Part shown: one piece after another, positions 25,301 to 35,998 of the stretch
Numbering within the stretch: position 1 is the first letter of the stretch
Layout: every line of letters starts with the position of its first letter
DNA from: Patellaria atrata CBS 101060
Taxonomy: Eukaryota > Ascomycota > Dothideomycetes > Patellariales > Patellariaceae
DNA: 64,000 bases
Reading direction: 5' to 3'
Assembly (NCBI GenBank): GCA_010093705.1
Contig: MU006107.1
Span: 418,031-482,030, forward strand
Position numbers and translations under genes: made by a program
Notes under the pieces: generated by a model
Database searches by the model: none
What the model was told of the DNA's origin: nothing
The model's input: only the letters and a program-made list of their open reading frames with translations

Positions 25301-25993
25301 CCTCTTAAAGGCAGAAGGAAACGACGACGAGTCATTATGTATTCAATGGGTCCAAATACTGAATGTCTGGATGGACTCCTAGGTGATGACCATGGTTCTA
25401 TTGCGCAGGAGGCTCAGATCGTTGAAGAAGCTAATCAAGAGAGTGACTCTTCGGGCGGGGAAGATGCAGAGATATATTGTAGTGATGAGGATGACTGTTC
25501 AGATATATCCGGTTCTTCCAGTGACTCCGAGTGTGATTATACCAGCGATGTCGAGAATATAGCGAACTCTGTTTCTCGTCCGCCTTACGGCGGCTTCAAC
25601 TTTACTCCTCGCCGGTCTAAAGAACCACCGTCTCCTCACGCGCTCAACTCGAGGTCTTCTATTTCATGCTCTGACGGTTCACTTTCACCCAATCATATTG
25701 TTAAATCTACAAATGATTACCATGAACTTGAATTGAGACGAAAAGGATCCAGCGGTTCTACGTCGAGATCTACTCCCTTCGCTTATGCAACGCCACATTC
25801 CGCAAGCACCGGTCCAAGCAACGGGTTAGTGCAGTACCCGGTCGGGGCTGGGCAGGATATAAATGGATTGAGCGAAGAGGGAGGGACAGAAGACGATGAA
25901 GGGGATGAATTCATGGGTGATACTGAGGTCGAGAGTTTTGCAGATGAGGTGTGGGAAGGGGTGTTGGAACCGGATGAAGAAATGGGCGATTAG
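22325..25993 (+). CDS. Large conserved-looking protein of unknown function with Cys/His-rich N-terminus
   Basis: One uninterrupted exon encodes 1222 residues from the first ATG (22325); the frame is open 12 nt further back but only with a GTG. I do not recognise a named family. Residues about 56-110 hold a dense Cys/His pattern: CGCRRFYQD, KCQGQ and WCFCGHHACFH, which looks metal-binding. Residues about 120-430 are Ser/Pro-rich; about 440-525 look like a coiled coil (ADRVDSLES, LLDVEGRLAEHERF). A globular region at about 590-810 has well-ordered segments (PWDIEVILIPWGRHLKGVWF, FVKTITLKATGAREVETALR, NWTVDFLASGVIMRAAGG). The C-terminal 350 residues are basic then strongly acidic, with GRRKRRR as a likely nuclear signal. 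A nuclear regulatory or chromatin role is a guess only. Confidence 0.85.
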   Translation: MASTVPQKTSGITSLNRNSTGLQTASADTLLRQSPRISPSEKLYTTTGPVLPRGPCHFQELSHGPKAPICGCRRFYQDSERTLKCQGQTSNDIKDEGNIWCFCGHHACFHALGESIEDSVVTRANPAVPSLTASIERSLTFPHRVQHEHEEPMHLAPSTTLHNVRPRCRITDVSVFEEPLSSHNSCGNWALHRLTTGVTTQHMDISLPPTDRSLSLPSTDRNNARSGDHASDKSNLSSSGLPRIPSMCLLSTNKLQSSSHGGTSRTSHFYDAVGRPERDMVTSLPGHTLEASHERESHSDSELARVTNIKPQRFGIPRITGGNNSEGVTLPNQVDHLEHPRSAGLSVQLPADPSPGFGLDDLIQSATEIATPSVANTPDLEGFATAVHETKKLVSAITDALDVSSRREQGANSDDETKQLPVASQARCSTPPPPRSESPSERRSLQAMLQRLIPQFHQLHRYLAPHSSIATCIKALADRVDSLESASFAHIPVEELQERFEHVDGRLLDVEGRLAEHERFHAALDGESNSRGNAPYKSLNETVIGNGSFASGYTVDSASSSALVVAAIDRVDALQRLGAVEQRLDDIEISALPTYTHPWDIEVILIPWGRHLKGVWFSPDEISNGTSDNATQDSEGWTQPRSMRASTQPSISSRGSWSSQVIHSWAEEPAELMVPRACGINGIAYKRLQSRGFVKTITLKATGAREVETALRKAFAPVLSILSSSSLEYAANYIQDQPEFAKYLGLQAPLIPLRKVHKSSRLRFLSRAEMLTPTNWTVDFLASGVIMRAAGGMKRLFVTHRDAYLQPSHPENNSRTSTWQKLRELPRRDIGSANPNLEYSHVGEADAKEDCWVFHSKFDDILLQSSFTSNNSKSSFMSNNLNRSSRHISTDSQPQDDPNHDQCSSWETVDQARIRQQEPLSPLSEFPVMFPRGQSQQLNTPPLHRSRRRHRTLSVPLTEDSELEAEFMNELGRFHHRQEAKRNASRGEVSPSPLKGRRKRRRVIMYSMGPNTECLDGLLGDDHGSIAQEAQIVEEANQESDSSGGEDAEIYCSDEDDCSDISGSSSDSECDYTSDVENIANSVSRPPYGGFNFTPRRSKEPPSPHALNSRSSISCSDGSLSPNHIVKSTNDYHELELRRKGSSGSTSRSTPFAYATPHSASTGPSNGLVQYPVGAGQDINGLSEEGGTEDDEGDEFMGDTEVESFADEVWEGVLEPDEEMGD

Positions 25994-26600
25994 GTCGGAA
26001 GATAAGAACAGCGAGGATGAACTAAGAAGGTGTTGGTTGATTGCATGCGTTCCATTTCAACTGAGATTGGCGAGTCTAGTGAAAGTGTTTTACTAGATCT
26101 ATTGGCGAGGCGTTCCGGCTTGATCACTTGTAGGATATATCTTTAAGCATTGGAGTTACTAGAAGGGCAAACGGGTCAGAGAAACGAGGTCAGGTTATTC
26201 TAACGACGGAAAGACATAAGCCAGGTGGGAACAGGTAACAGGCAGGACATAAAATGGCACGGCAATAGGGTTTCTGAAGAAGCGGCACGGGGCTAACTTC
26301 AGTGTAGATGTACTATTTAGATTCGATATCTACCCTCCAGACGTAAATTGAATCAAATCGGATCTAATCAGCATAATCAAATAAGTAGCACTTTTAGCGC
26401 TCAAAACGAACTAACCAACTAATAGTAGTTTTCTAGAAATGTTGTACTCGGTAAACGACCGCCTTATACATAAGAGTAACACTACTTGATAGACTACGTA
26501 TTCCTTAGTATGTTAAACCTCAAATGCCTTTGCTATAGTTGGTGGATCTAAGGAAAGTAATTAGGTTCATTACTATTTGATACGATTTCGCTCTAGTCGT
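25994..26600. other. Tail-to-tail intergenic region
   Basis: About 600 AT-rich bases between the orphan gene and the intact MFS gene, both ending here. No gene or repeat seen. Confidence 0.5.
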
Positions 26601-28375
26601 CTAATCCCTCTTCTCCCCAACCTTTCCTGCACCCCTCAACCCCCACACACACAAAGCCAACGTCGCCGCAGTTAAGGCAAGACCATACCAGTACGTCGCT
26701 CTATATCCATCCATTAAAGCGTCCGGGCTTTCTTTATGCTCGTGGGCCGACCTCGCCGTAATGCTAGCCGCCAACACAGCGCTTGTAGCTAGCCCGACGC
26801 TCTTCCCTATCTGAGCAACGGTATTGAAGACGCCGCCCGCCAGGCCTTGCGTCTTCGCCGGAAACACCGACGTGATGAGCAGATTGCTGATGGTGAAGAG
26901 GCAGTCTGCGCCAATGGGGTTGAGAAAGATAGATGGGAACGCGCACGCCCAGTATGGCCATGCCGGGTTGATGACGGCCATGAGCAGCGCGGCACCGCAG
27001 CTTAGGGTGGTGCCGATGGTGACGCATCTATCGGCTCGGATCTTGTGGACGATGAGACCCATGACAACGTTCGTGAGGGCGCCGGATACGGGGCCTGGGA
27101 GAAAGCGCAGCGATGTTTGGATGGCGGATATTTCCTGCACGTACTGGAAGAAGAGGGTTGTGATATTTTCGATCAGGTTGAAAGCACCCCATGTGAGAAA
27201 TACGGATATACATATCGTGCTGAAAACCCGGTTGCGCCAGAGCGAGTTGGGGATAATGGCTGGTCTGCCTAGGCCCTCCTGACGCCCAACCCAGAAGATG
27301 AATACTGGGATCAACACAAGTGAGAGGGCGAGGAAAGCGATATTGATCGGTGCACTGATGGCAGATGCGGCGGCCGTCACGGAGGCAAAGACGTACGACA
27401 TCATGGCCAAGGAGGCGCTGGCGATCATTGCGCCAATCCAGTCAATATCCCATACCAACCTCTCCCATGTAGCAGGTTCCCGATGCCTGTCGATATTGCG
27501 GGGCAGGCCCCAGATGGCTAAGATCAGGATGACGGTGTTCAGAATTGCTGCGACGTAAAAGCCCCAACGCCAACCTACTGTATCAGCAAACACACCACCC
27601 ATTGTCAGACCGACGGAGAATCCGATGGGTTGACCGCCGCCCATAGACGCAAAGGCGATGTTACGGCGTTTTCCGGTCGGAAAGGTGTTGGTGATAATAC
27701 TAACAGCAGAGGGCAGACAAAAGGAGATGGCGATTCCAGCGAGGGCACGGAAGGCAATAAATTCGTTACCGTTCCGGGCCAGACCGGATGCAAGAGTGAA
27801 CACGGATTGGAGAGCGCAACCTATCAGATACATGATTCTGCAGCCGACGACGTCCGATATTGACCCCAGGAGGAGTAGCGTGCAACCGCAAGTGAGCGAG
27901 TAGACGGATGCGGGCCTGAGCGATATTAGTTGTCTACTGTGTGAGAGCCATGTCAACTCCGAATTTAGGAAAGGTACCATAGTAAAAGGTTATCAGCAAG
28001 TTCGATATCCTCTGCAATTGGAGGTAGAGCTACAGTCACTAGACCCGCAAGCATACTCGAAATCAGTGTCACACAAGTGACGCTGGTGATAACAGAAGCA
28101 GTATCTTTCTTGTTGATGTTCGAGTCTCTACCAACAACACTGGGGTCGGTGCTTTCTGCTAGCGATCTCTGTGACGAGTCATCGGGAGGAGCAAAGGCGG
28201 CACCTGAGGAACCAGCGCCGCCTTCTACTCCTAAACCAGGCCCGAGGGTCAACTGAGGTGCTGGATCATATCGATTGGTTGCAGTCGCCTTGTCGGATCC
28301 GGTGACGGTGGTATGATCAAGCACAGAAAGGGGTTGTATTGGCTCTAGCTCTAGCTGAACAGATGTGCGAGACAT
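26601..28375 (-). CDS. MFS transporter, DHA2-type (14 TM) drug efflux-like
   Basis: Two exons (27978-28375 and 26601-27915, minus) join through a 62-nt intron to restore LLWPASVYSLT, giving 570 residues. The start is the ATG of MSRTSVQLELEP; the frame is open further back but without an ATG. A hydrophilic N-terminus of about 90 residues leads into helix 1 (ASVITSVTCVTLISSMLAG). Motif A reads GSISDVVGCRIMY, and the motif C region reads GGGQPIGFSVGLTMGG. About 14 hydrophobic segments can be counted, the number of the DHA2 drug:H+ antiporter group, which includes secondary-metabolite exporters. Substrate is unknown. No lesions are seen, in contrast to the other MFS gene in the window. The Zn2Cys6 gene on the same strand upstream is a plausible regulator. 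Confidence 0.88.
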
Positions 28376-29243
28376 ATCCGCAAAGCTCAATGGCGAATTT
28401 TTCCGATTCTCAATATTCTTTTCAGGCGAGTGATAATTGACATACACTATTCAGACCAGAATCTTCGTTCTCGTAGGTGGCCAAATTGTCTAGACACAGC
28501 AGAGTGCTAAAGGGACTCGATGAGCTTCACTGAGATATTAGTTGAGGCGCGGAAAGGAATATTGTGAAGCACTGCATTGCAGGTACGGGTATTTCTAAGT
28601 GCTGTCAAAGTCTTGTGGAAGTCTCGAATAGCCTAACGACACTAAACAATTTGAGTAAGCAACGTGCAGAATCAAATAAGCTAGCTCGATGCATAAAAGT
28701 GCGTCATTCTACTGTATTCTCCTTTAGTCCCGGGAACGTTTGCTCGTTAGATTGTTCTATGGCAAAAGAGCGATCTGTACGGAGGAGTACGCACATCAAT
28801 CACCCTATGTCATGACTCTTTCGAATATGAATCTTTCACAATTCGGTTTGGTCAAGCGTACTGTACGAGCTCGAATGCGGTCGCTAGAAATTGTGTGAAC
28901 TGTAGAAGCAGACGAAGTGTAAACTGCAGAGTGGGAAGGAAAGTAATAAGCCATGACTCAAGGAAAAACTAGCTAGAGGCCTAGAAATAAAGGGCGGCAT
29001 TGTTCCGTCTTTGACCTTATACGGGACAAAAGGCAGAGCTACAGAAGTGGATTAGTTCTAAAACAAGGTGAGAGAACCGCATCCATTGAGTTGTGGACAT
29101 CAAGATCTATTAGACGTATTCGAATAAAATTAACTCATAGCCTCTGTTCTAAAAGAAACAATCCAATTAAGAAAAGCCATATCGATGAACGCAATATCAA
29201 AAGTATACCCAGAAATATTGTGTCAAACCCTCTTAAAGTAATG
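28376..29243. other. Intergenic region upstream of the MFS gene
   Basis: About 870 bases between the transcription factor stop and the MFS start, so the transporter has its own promoter. I see no certain CGG-spaced Zn2Cys6 binding repeat and no gene. Confidence 0.5.
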
Positions 29244-30896
29244 TCAAGTTTGACTATTGAGAATTTTATCTCTGAAGAGTAGAGCTTGTCTAATTCCTTT
29301 CGCATAGCCGATTACGAGTAAGCGTTCAAGGACCCATTCTTTCTGCGCGGAACTGATGAACGGTGATGAGCCAGCAAAGTAAAGTGCTCTCGTCGTGTAC
29401 ATGGCACCAACCGCCTTTGCTTCTGACCCAAGATGTATCACCGCCTTATCATTGATCTCCCCAAGAAAATAGGGAGCGGCGCCACAGACATCATCCACTA
29501 TCTTAAGTAAGCTAGAACGTATCTCGCCCTCCGTGATCGCAACTTGTGTGGTTGACTTTCCAGGCACGAGGGCCAAACATGAATATACTGTCCTCAGCAA
29601 ATGGATATGTGCACACCAATACCCGGTCCAGATGCCGCCCGTTTGAAAGTCCTCGAAGAGTAACAGATATTGAGGGTATATCGGTCCAGTACCCTCGTCC
29701 AACTCCTCGCTCGGAAAGGGAACACGAGTGTATTTCCACTCCCCAGTAGTACTTTGTTGCCAGTCCTGCAATTTTCCATGAGCTGTGACCAGTGACTTTA
29801 TAACATCGAATATGCTGGTCTGGACCACAGACAAAGAGCTTGACTCTCGCAACAAGGCATTAGCAAGGCTACAGAGATGATTTACTTCGGGAAGAAGATG
29901 GGCAAAAACAGCCGGAGGAGAGTTCCCTTGGAAAAGGGATGTATCCATTGGAAGGCCTCCGGTTGGGGTGCTATTTCCATCGATTTCTCGCATATGTATT
30001 TCGGCACTAAGCATGCGAAACATACTGATACCAACTCTGGTTGAAAATTGGTCCGATCCTCTCATGCGTAAGAGCTCCATTTGTCCTTGGCTGTGGGGAC
30101 GTTGTGAGTTCTCGCCTTCGCCCATGATGATCTATACCAATAAGTAATGCAATGCACGCTTGAATTCATGAGGAGTAGTTACCTGGAACTGTGATGTGAG
30201 TATTAGACTTGCGAGTACAGTATCTGACTTCGCCTCTTCGGCGTCATTCAATGCTTCCTGTAGTTGCTGAAGAGCGTTTCCATAAGCTTTCCGAGCTCGA
30301 AGTATGAGATGATCAGCTAAGCTAGACACGTTTCCAAGGCTTGCGAGAGACACGGAAATCAAAGCGTTTCGGAAGTATACAACATCGAAATGATTGTTGT
30401 AAAGTTCTGGGAGAAAGTCCAACTGACCAGGTCGGTCGTCATGTTGCGGGAGGACAAAGTTGTCGAAAAAGTAACCAATCGCGTACTGATCCCAATCTGC
30501 ATTAACCGGCTCGAAAGGGGTAAGAGGTGGCGGAGAGGATAGGACCTCCGGTCCGAGATTTGACACTTCTGCTTCGGATACACTTGAGGCATAACCGCTT
30601 AATCCCGCGTCGATGGAGTTCGAGCGAGGAATGAGAGTATTCATAGGCCGAAAGACTAATTCGCTTCGATCTCTATATCCCGGACATGGACGGCGCCCAC
30701 GGGCGCATCGAAGACACCCAGGCTTACCCTCATCGCACTGGAAACACTAGTGAGCGATCGATCGCGTCAATGGCCTAATGCGGGTATGTACCTTTACTTT
30801 CATCTTGATGCAAGCGTAGCAACCCGTGCTTTTTAGTCTCGCGTTCACCAGTGGCGTCTTCTTTTGTGACCTTGGCCCTGCTGATGGTTGAGGCAT
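29244..30896 (-). CDS. Zn2Cys6 transcription factor
   Basis: Three exons (30792-30896, 30183-30737, 29244-30131, minus) join in phase to 515 residues. The zinc cluster is built across the first splice: CYACIKMKVK in exon 1 and CDEGKPGCLRCARGRRPC in exon 2, giving CX2CX6C-CX2CX6C with the usual six cysteines. The remainder is a helical fungal-type regulatory domain, with QLDFLPELYNNHFDVVYFRNA-like text, SLASLGNVSSLADHLI and a C-terminal FAGSSPFISSAQKEWV segment, similar to the DUF3468-type middle region common in these regulators. It should bind CGG-containing DNA in the nucleus. Its target is unknown; the neighbouring MFS gene is a candidate by position only. Confidence 0.9.
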
Positions 30897-33189
30897 TGTT
30901 ATCAGATTAGGGATCCTCCAAATGTCCACCTTTACTGGTTTATGGTATCTTGTTAAGACCCCTTTTCGACTCAAACGAGTATATATATGTAGGTAAGACG
31001 GGAAACTGAAAGGCACATAGTTGCGCTAGAGAGCCTCCTAGTTCCATCTTAAATAGTAATAGTCTCTCTAAATACCAGATTGAAGATTAATGGTTTATAG
31101 CTGAGTATGAGAATCGGACCCCATCATGGTGCTCCTGACAATGATCCTAAGGGCTGATAAAAGGAAGGCTAAACATAAAGATTGGCTTCATTATTTGCAA
31201 TTACGAACTGTTGGAACCCCCCTACGAGGTTTAGCGGCTCGGGGCTCGCACTAGTACCTCGATTGATATCAGTCGAAGTTGTGGATCCTTTGCGGCCCAG
31301 CAGATATATATCATCACCAACGAGGGCGGAGAAATCAGAAAGAGCTCTGGCCTTTCTATTCGTGGCACCGCCTCTTTCAGCTCTTTGATTTTTAAATCCT
31401 AGAAGTTTTGACCGGCGTCGAAATAGTAATGTGCAACCTTTATAACACCGAGGGCTCCCATAAACGGGCCGGTAGTGAACCAGTCTTCTCGAGCCGCCGG
31501 GACAGGCGATAACTGTCAAGAAACTCATTATTCCGCTTCATCATCTCCTATTTCAAATGTCGATCACGTTCACAGGCCAAAGTGACTAAGATCCAGACGC
31601 TCGCTTGTTCATACTCTCTCGATGGGGAGGCCTGGTACGGATGTAATTCAAATGTTTGGCCAGCGCGTACGGAAGACGGTCACAAAATCCTCAGAGATCG
31701 TTTTTGAAAGCTTAACAAAGAAGTCGAGCAATTCTAAGCGCCCTTCTAACCGTTGTAAGGCTGTGTTCTTCCTAGGGGTGAACGATCTCGTTCCTTGACG
31801 TTAGAGGCAACTCGCTTATAAAAAGAGAACCGTGCCTCGCTGGATTAGGTTAGGAATAGGTTGGCGCGTCCGATACTTCTTAACCACAGTCGTTGATATT
31901 TCTTTTCCAACAGGAGGAATATCATCTAAGCCGGCGTTGGTGGCTCAACAGAGGATAACTGCTGCCTATGTGGCACCGGTCTACTTCTATTGAGATCAAT
32001 AGGACTATTTTACTTCTTCATGATGGTCTGCGGAAAAAGCGGTATGAACCACCTTACGGCTGCTGCTATGAGCAGATTCAATCTGATGCCATTGAAGTAT
32101 GGTTCATTGCAGTCCACCTGTAGGTATGCTATCCCACAAGGTTTGAGGCGCATAAAGAGCTTTGCTGGCTGGTATGATATTCTCCTTGTTTCATCACCCT
32201 CTTTCGTCTCATTCGAATCCACGATGTCAACTCGTGTGGAAAAAAACCCGGCATTAAGACATGATGTAGAATGGTTTGAAGACGCGATTATCGGAGGACA
32301 GGACAATAAAAGATTGTACTTACGGTTCGCGGTGCGCTCCTCTCGGTGAATGCTTGTCAAAACCCGATACTCTGTTTAGAGGTGGAGAAAAACCACCTCG
32401 ATTTTCAGCATTGTTCTCAGGTGGGACATGAAGGTGGAAAAAAGGACAACAATGCACGAAGTATCGCATAGTAAGGTACTCGGGTGGCATGAAAGATTGT
32501 GGTATTTGAACAAGCCCAGACGATATGAAGGAGATAAGGTATGGAGGAGGTTCGCGTAGATGTCGATCGTGAGATGAAAGATGGATAATTCGTAGTGTAA
32601 GCGTTCCGATGACTTGCTGGAAGCTGAATTGTAACATTACACATCGAACTGACCAAGGCTGTTAACAGATGGAACATGGACGAGACGACCGTAGTAACTT
32701 AAGAATGTCATTCATTATTTATTGGGAGTGATAGATGTATTCGATAGAAACCTAGTGTCTACGGAAATATTATTGTTGCTTCCCATCGATGTTGCTGTCG
32801 ACGAGTGACTTCCTCTTCTGGAGTGATTCCCTTCTGAGAAAGAGCAATGGTAAACACCCGTAACCTCCATTTTTCCTGCCACCATCACCTCCACCTCACT
32901 TCTAAGGTACCTACCTTACCTGATCTCTTATTGCCTTTACCAAATTTCACGCTTTATACCTTAAACTTTCACTTCTGTCCGCACCCTTCAAAGACCTAAG
33001 GTATCGTCATAAAATCTCGTCTCGTGACACTCACTCTCTATTACCTTTTGAAACTCATCTTTCCCCTCACCTCTTCCTTTACCTTTACGCACTCTGCCCT
33101 ATGATTCTCCCTCTACTTGTGCTCTAACCTTCGTGCTGCATCAAAGACCAGTTGTGAATTAGAACGAGACACATTCAATTGAAAGAATC
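30897..33189. other. Long intergenic region, no supported gene
   Basis: About 2.3 kb between the divergent Zn2Cys6 factor and TPS1. Frames of up to 119 codons exist (31169-31528 minus; 31990-32349 plus and its antisense), but they lack recognisable features. The last 350 bases before TPS1 are C/T-rich, as is usual for a highly expressed fungal promoter and leader. Confidence 0.5.
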
Positions 33190-35120
33190 ATGTCCTCCGA
33201 TGATGACGGATCAGTAACTTCCGCCAGTTCGCACAGTGAAGGGCGACTACTCCTCATCTCAAATCGTCTTCCTATCACCATCAAGAGATCCGAAGATGGC
33301 AAATATGATTTCTCCATGTCTTCCGGGGGACTTGTTACTGGCTTGAGTGGACTTTCAAAATCGACCACCTTCCAATGGTACGGATGGCCGGGCCTTGAAG
33401 TTCCAGAAAACGAAGTTCCATTGTTAAAACGCAGGTTGAAAGAAAAGTACAACGCTATACCTATCATGCTTGAGGATGAACTGGCTGATCGACATTACAA
33501 CGGATTCTCGAGTAAGCCAATTGCCCGCTCCTATGCTTGGTATTCGACGACTGATACGTATCCCATAGACTCAATTCTCTGGCCTTTATTCCATTATCAT
33601 CCTGGCGAAATAACCTTCGATGAGTCTGCTTGGAGGGGCTACACGGAAGCAAACCGCATCTTCGCGAAGACTGTAGCAGCTGATATTCAGGACAATGATC
33701 TTGTATGGATCCATGATTATCATTTGATGCTTTTGCCATCTATGCTCCGCGAAGAGATAGGTGACACCAAAAAGAACGTAAAGTTAGGTTTCTTTCTCCA
33801 CACTCCATTCCCGAGTAGCGAGATCTATAGGATTCTCCCCGTGCGAAATGAAATCCTAATTGGTATTCTACATTGTGACCTGATCGGCTTTCACACTTAC
33901 GACTATGCACGTCACTATCTAAGTAGCTGCTCCCGAATTCTGTAAGACGTCCTTTGTTCTTTTATGTCGGAGCTGGACTACTGACAGTGTATCTCAGTGG
34001 CCTCTCTACCACGCCGAATGGTGTCGAGTTCCAGAATAGACTAATTACCGTTGGCGCTTTCCCCATTGGCATTGATCCAGAGAAGTTTGAGGAGGGTCTG
34101 CGGAAGCCCAAGGTTCAGGAGCGAATTGCCGCCTTAGAGAGAAAGTTTGAGGGCATGAAACTGATTGTCGGGGTCGACCGCCTTGACTATATCAAGGGAG
34201 TACCCCAGAAGCTGCATGCACTAGAGATCTTCTTGACCGAACATCCGGACTGGATCGGTAGGGTTGTGCTAGTCCAAGTCGCCGTTCCGAGTCGAGGGGA
34301 TGTGGAGGAATACCAAAATCTAAGGGCCGTCGTCAACGAGCTAGTCGGACGGATCAACGGGAAGTTTGGTGAGACTACTCTAAGTTATGAATTCAACATC
34401 TATTAATGAGTTCTAGGAACTATTGAGTACACTCCAATTCACTTCATGCACCAGTCCGTGGCTTTTGACGAGCTGATTGCACTCTACGCTGTCTCGGATG
34501 TTTGCCTGGTATCTTCAACCCGAGATGGCATGAACTTGGTATCGTACGAATATATTACTACCCAAAAGAAGCGACACGGTGCTTTGATTCTTTCCGAGTT
34601 TACTGGAGCAGCTCAAAGTCTGAACGGAAGCCTGATCGTCAACCCCTGGAACACGGAAGAATTAGCTGATGCTCTTCATGATGCTGTGACTATGGGAGAC
34701 GAGCAACGTGCGAGCAACTATCAGAAGCTCGCGAATTACGTTACTAAGTACACAAGGTATGATTTTCGAGTGGAATCAAGAACGGGAGATATACTAATTG
34801 TAACTAGCGCATGGTGGGGTGAATCTTTCGTTCAGGAGCTCACACGGGTTTCTAGGCGGGCTGAACACAAGCTGAACGTGCGTCGTTCCTCTTGTAGTGT
34901 CACTACGTCTCCGGAGAATTCTGATTTCTCATTACTCGTGGAGTCTCCGACTATGGAGAACGGTGACAACGAAATCCTCGTGAGACTGCCCACCGAAGAG
35001 TCTGGCGCTTCAACTCTCCCAGAGCCGTTCACTCTGTCGAACGGCATAAATGGGATGAATGGCGCGAATGGCACGAATGGCACGAATGGCACGAATGGCG
35101 CAAATACTATAGCCCAGTGA
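33190..35120 (+). CDS. tps1: Alpha,alpha-trehalose-phosphate synthase (UDP-forming)
   Basis: Four exons (33190-33941, 33998-34368, 34417-34756, 34808-35120) join in phase to 591 residues. This GT20 enzyme makes trehalose-6-phosphate from UDP-glucose and glucose-6-phosphate in the cytosol, for stress tolerance and control of sugar influx. Seen in order: LLISNRLPITI, GLVTGLSGL, WIHDYHLMLLPSMLRE, LGFFLHTPFPSSEIYRILP, the nucleotide-binding GVDRLDYIKGVPQKLHALE, DGMNLVSYEY, and SAWWGESF after the last splice. The last intron is 51 nt without a stop in frame, so retention would insert 17 residues. After the catalytic core comes a tail of about 100 residues, Ser/Glu-rich and ending in Asn-Gly-Thr/Ala repeats, longer than in yeast Tps1. 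No phosphatase domain is present. Confidence 0.97.
35048..35105 (+). repeat. 9-bp minisatellite in the TPS1 3' coding end
   Basis: About six tandem AATGGCACG-like units (variants AATGGGATG, AATGGCGCG) encode Asn-Gly-Thr/Met/Ala triplets at the protein C-terminus. The length is likely to vary between isolates. Confidence 0.9.
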
Positions 35121-35998
35121 GTACTGTGCATTTGGCGTTATGGGAGGGTTCAGTTCAGCGCATTCACCGGAGCCATGGGGTATAGTCAAAAGACATCAAA
35201 ACGGGATTGTGCAATTAAAGGGGTTCATGAACTTGCATCAGCGGCTGGCGTCTTAAAGGTTGAGCGGTACTGGGGCTTAGGGCCTCTCTAAACTCCTCCA
35301 TATCCTATGTAGAATATCATCATCTTGTAAACATTCATCCAACTGCATGATCCAGGTAAACGCAATGCTTCATCTTAAACCATTTGCTTGAAACGGCGAT
35401 ATGTTGCCGAACCTTACACTGAAGCAGATATGCTCGATATATGCACATGGCCTTATATTTTGATACATCCACAACGCCCTTCAGGTTTGAACTAACCGGG
35501 TCGTATTCTGGACATGGTCAACAACAAGGGTAAGGTACTACCGACAGATGATGCGATTGGTGGAGAAGGTTTGTATACATTGAGTATCGGAGAAATAGGG
35601 AGGTGTATGTACGTATATCAAACCTTTTGGCCTTATGTCAATACTCTAGTCATGAGCTTGGATGAATAGATAAGAAGACTGGATAGGCGCGTGTGCTTTG
35701 ACAAGGTAGATGATGGTAGAAGGTCGAACAAGGACGCAACTCAACGATGAACCTCGGCGCGGGAATCACGTCAAATAAGATGTGGACATGAAAGTATGTT
35801 TAAAAATACAACAGCATATCGGTAGAATTAAGTAGGTGTCGTAAATCATTCAGTACCAACTCATAAACCCATGAAATTAAAGATATCATTATCCGGAAAT
35901 AAGAATAAAGGGGAAAGTATCCGAACAGAAAATGAGAACACCATTTCAAAGATCGATTGTCTATACCGAAAGTCTTTCCAGCAGAAGCAAACAAATAA
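35121..35998. other. Tail-to-tail intergenic region
   Basis: About 880 bases between the TPS1 stop and the DUF3824 gene stop. Only short chance frames are present. Confidence 0.5.

Noticed and set aside
31169-31528. 119-codon ATG frame on the minus strand
   Set aside because: No recognisable motif, no splice continuation, and it lies in a gene-poor gap; likely chance.
31990-32360. Overlapping frames of 116-119 codons on both strands
   Set aside because: Open in both directions over the same bases with no family features; I could not favour either.
33064-33068. CCCCT stress-response element before TPS1
   Set aside because: A single five-base match in a C/T-rich leader is expected by chance.
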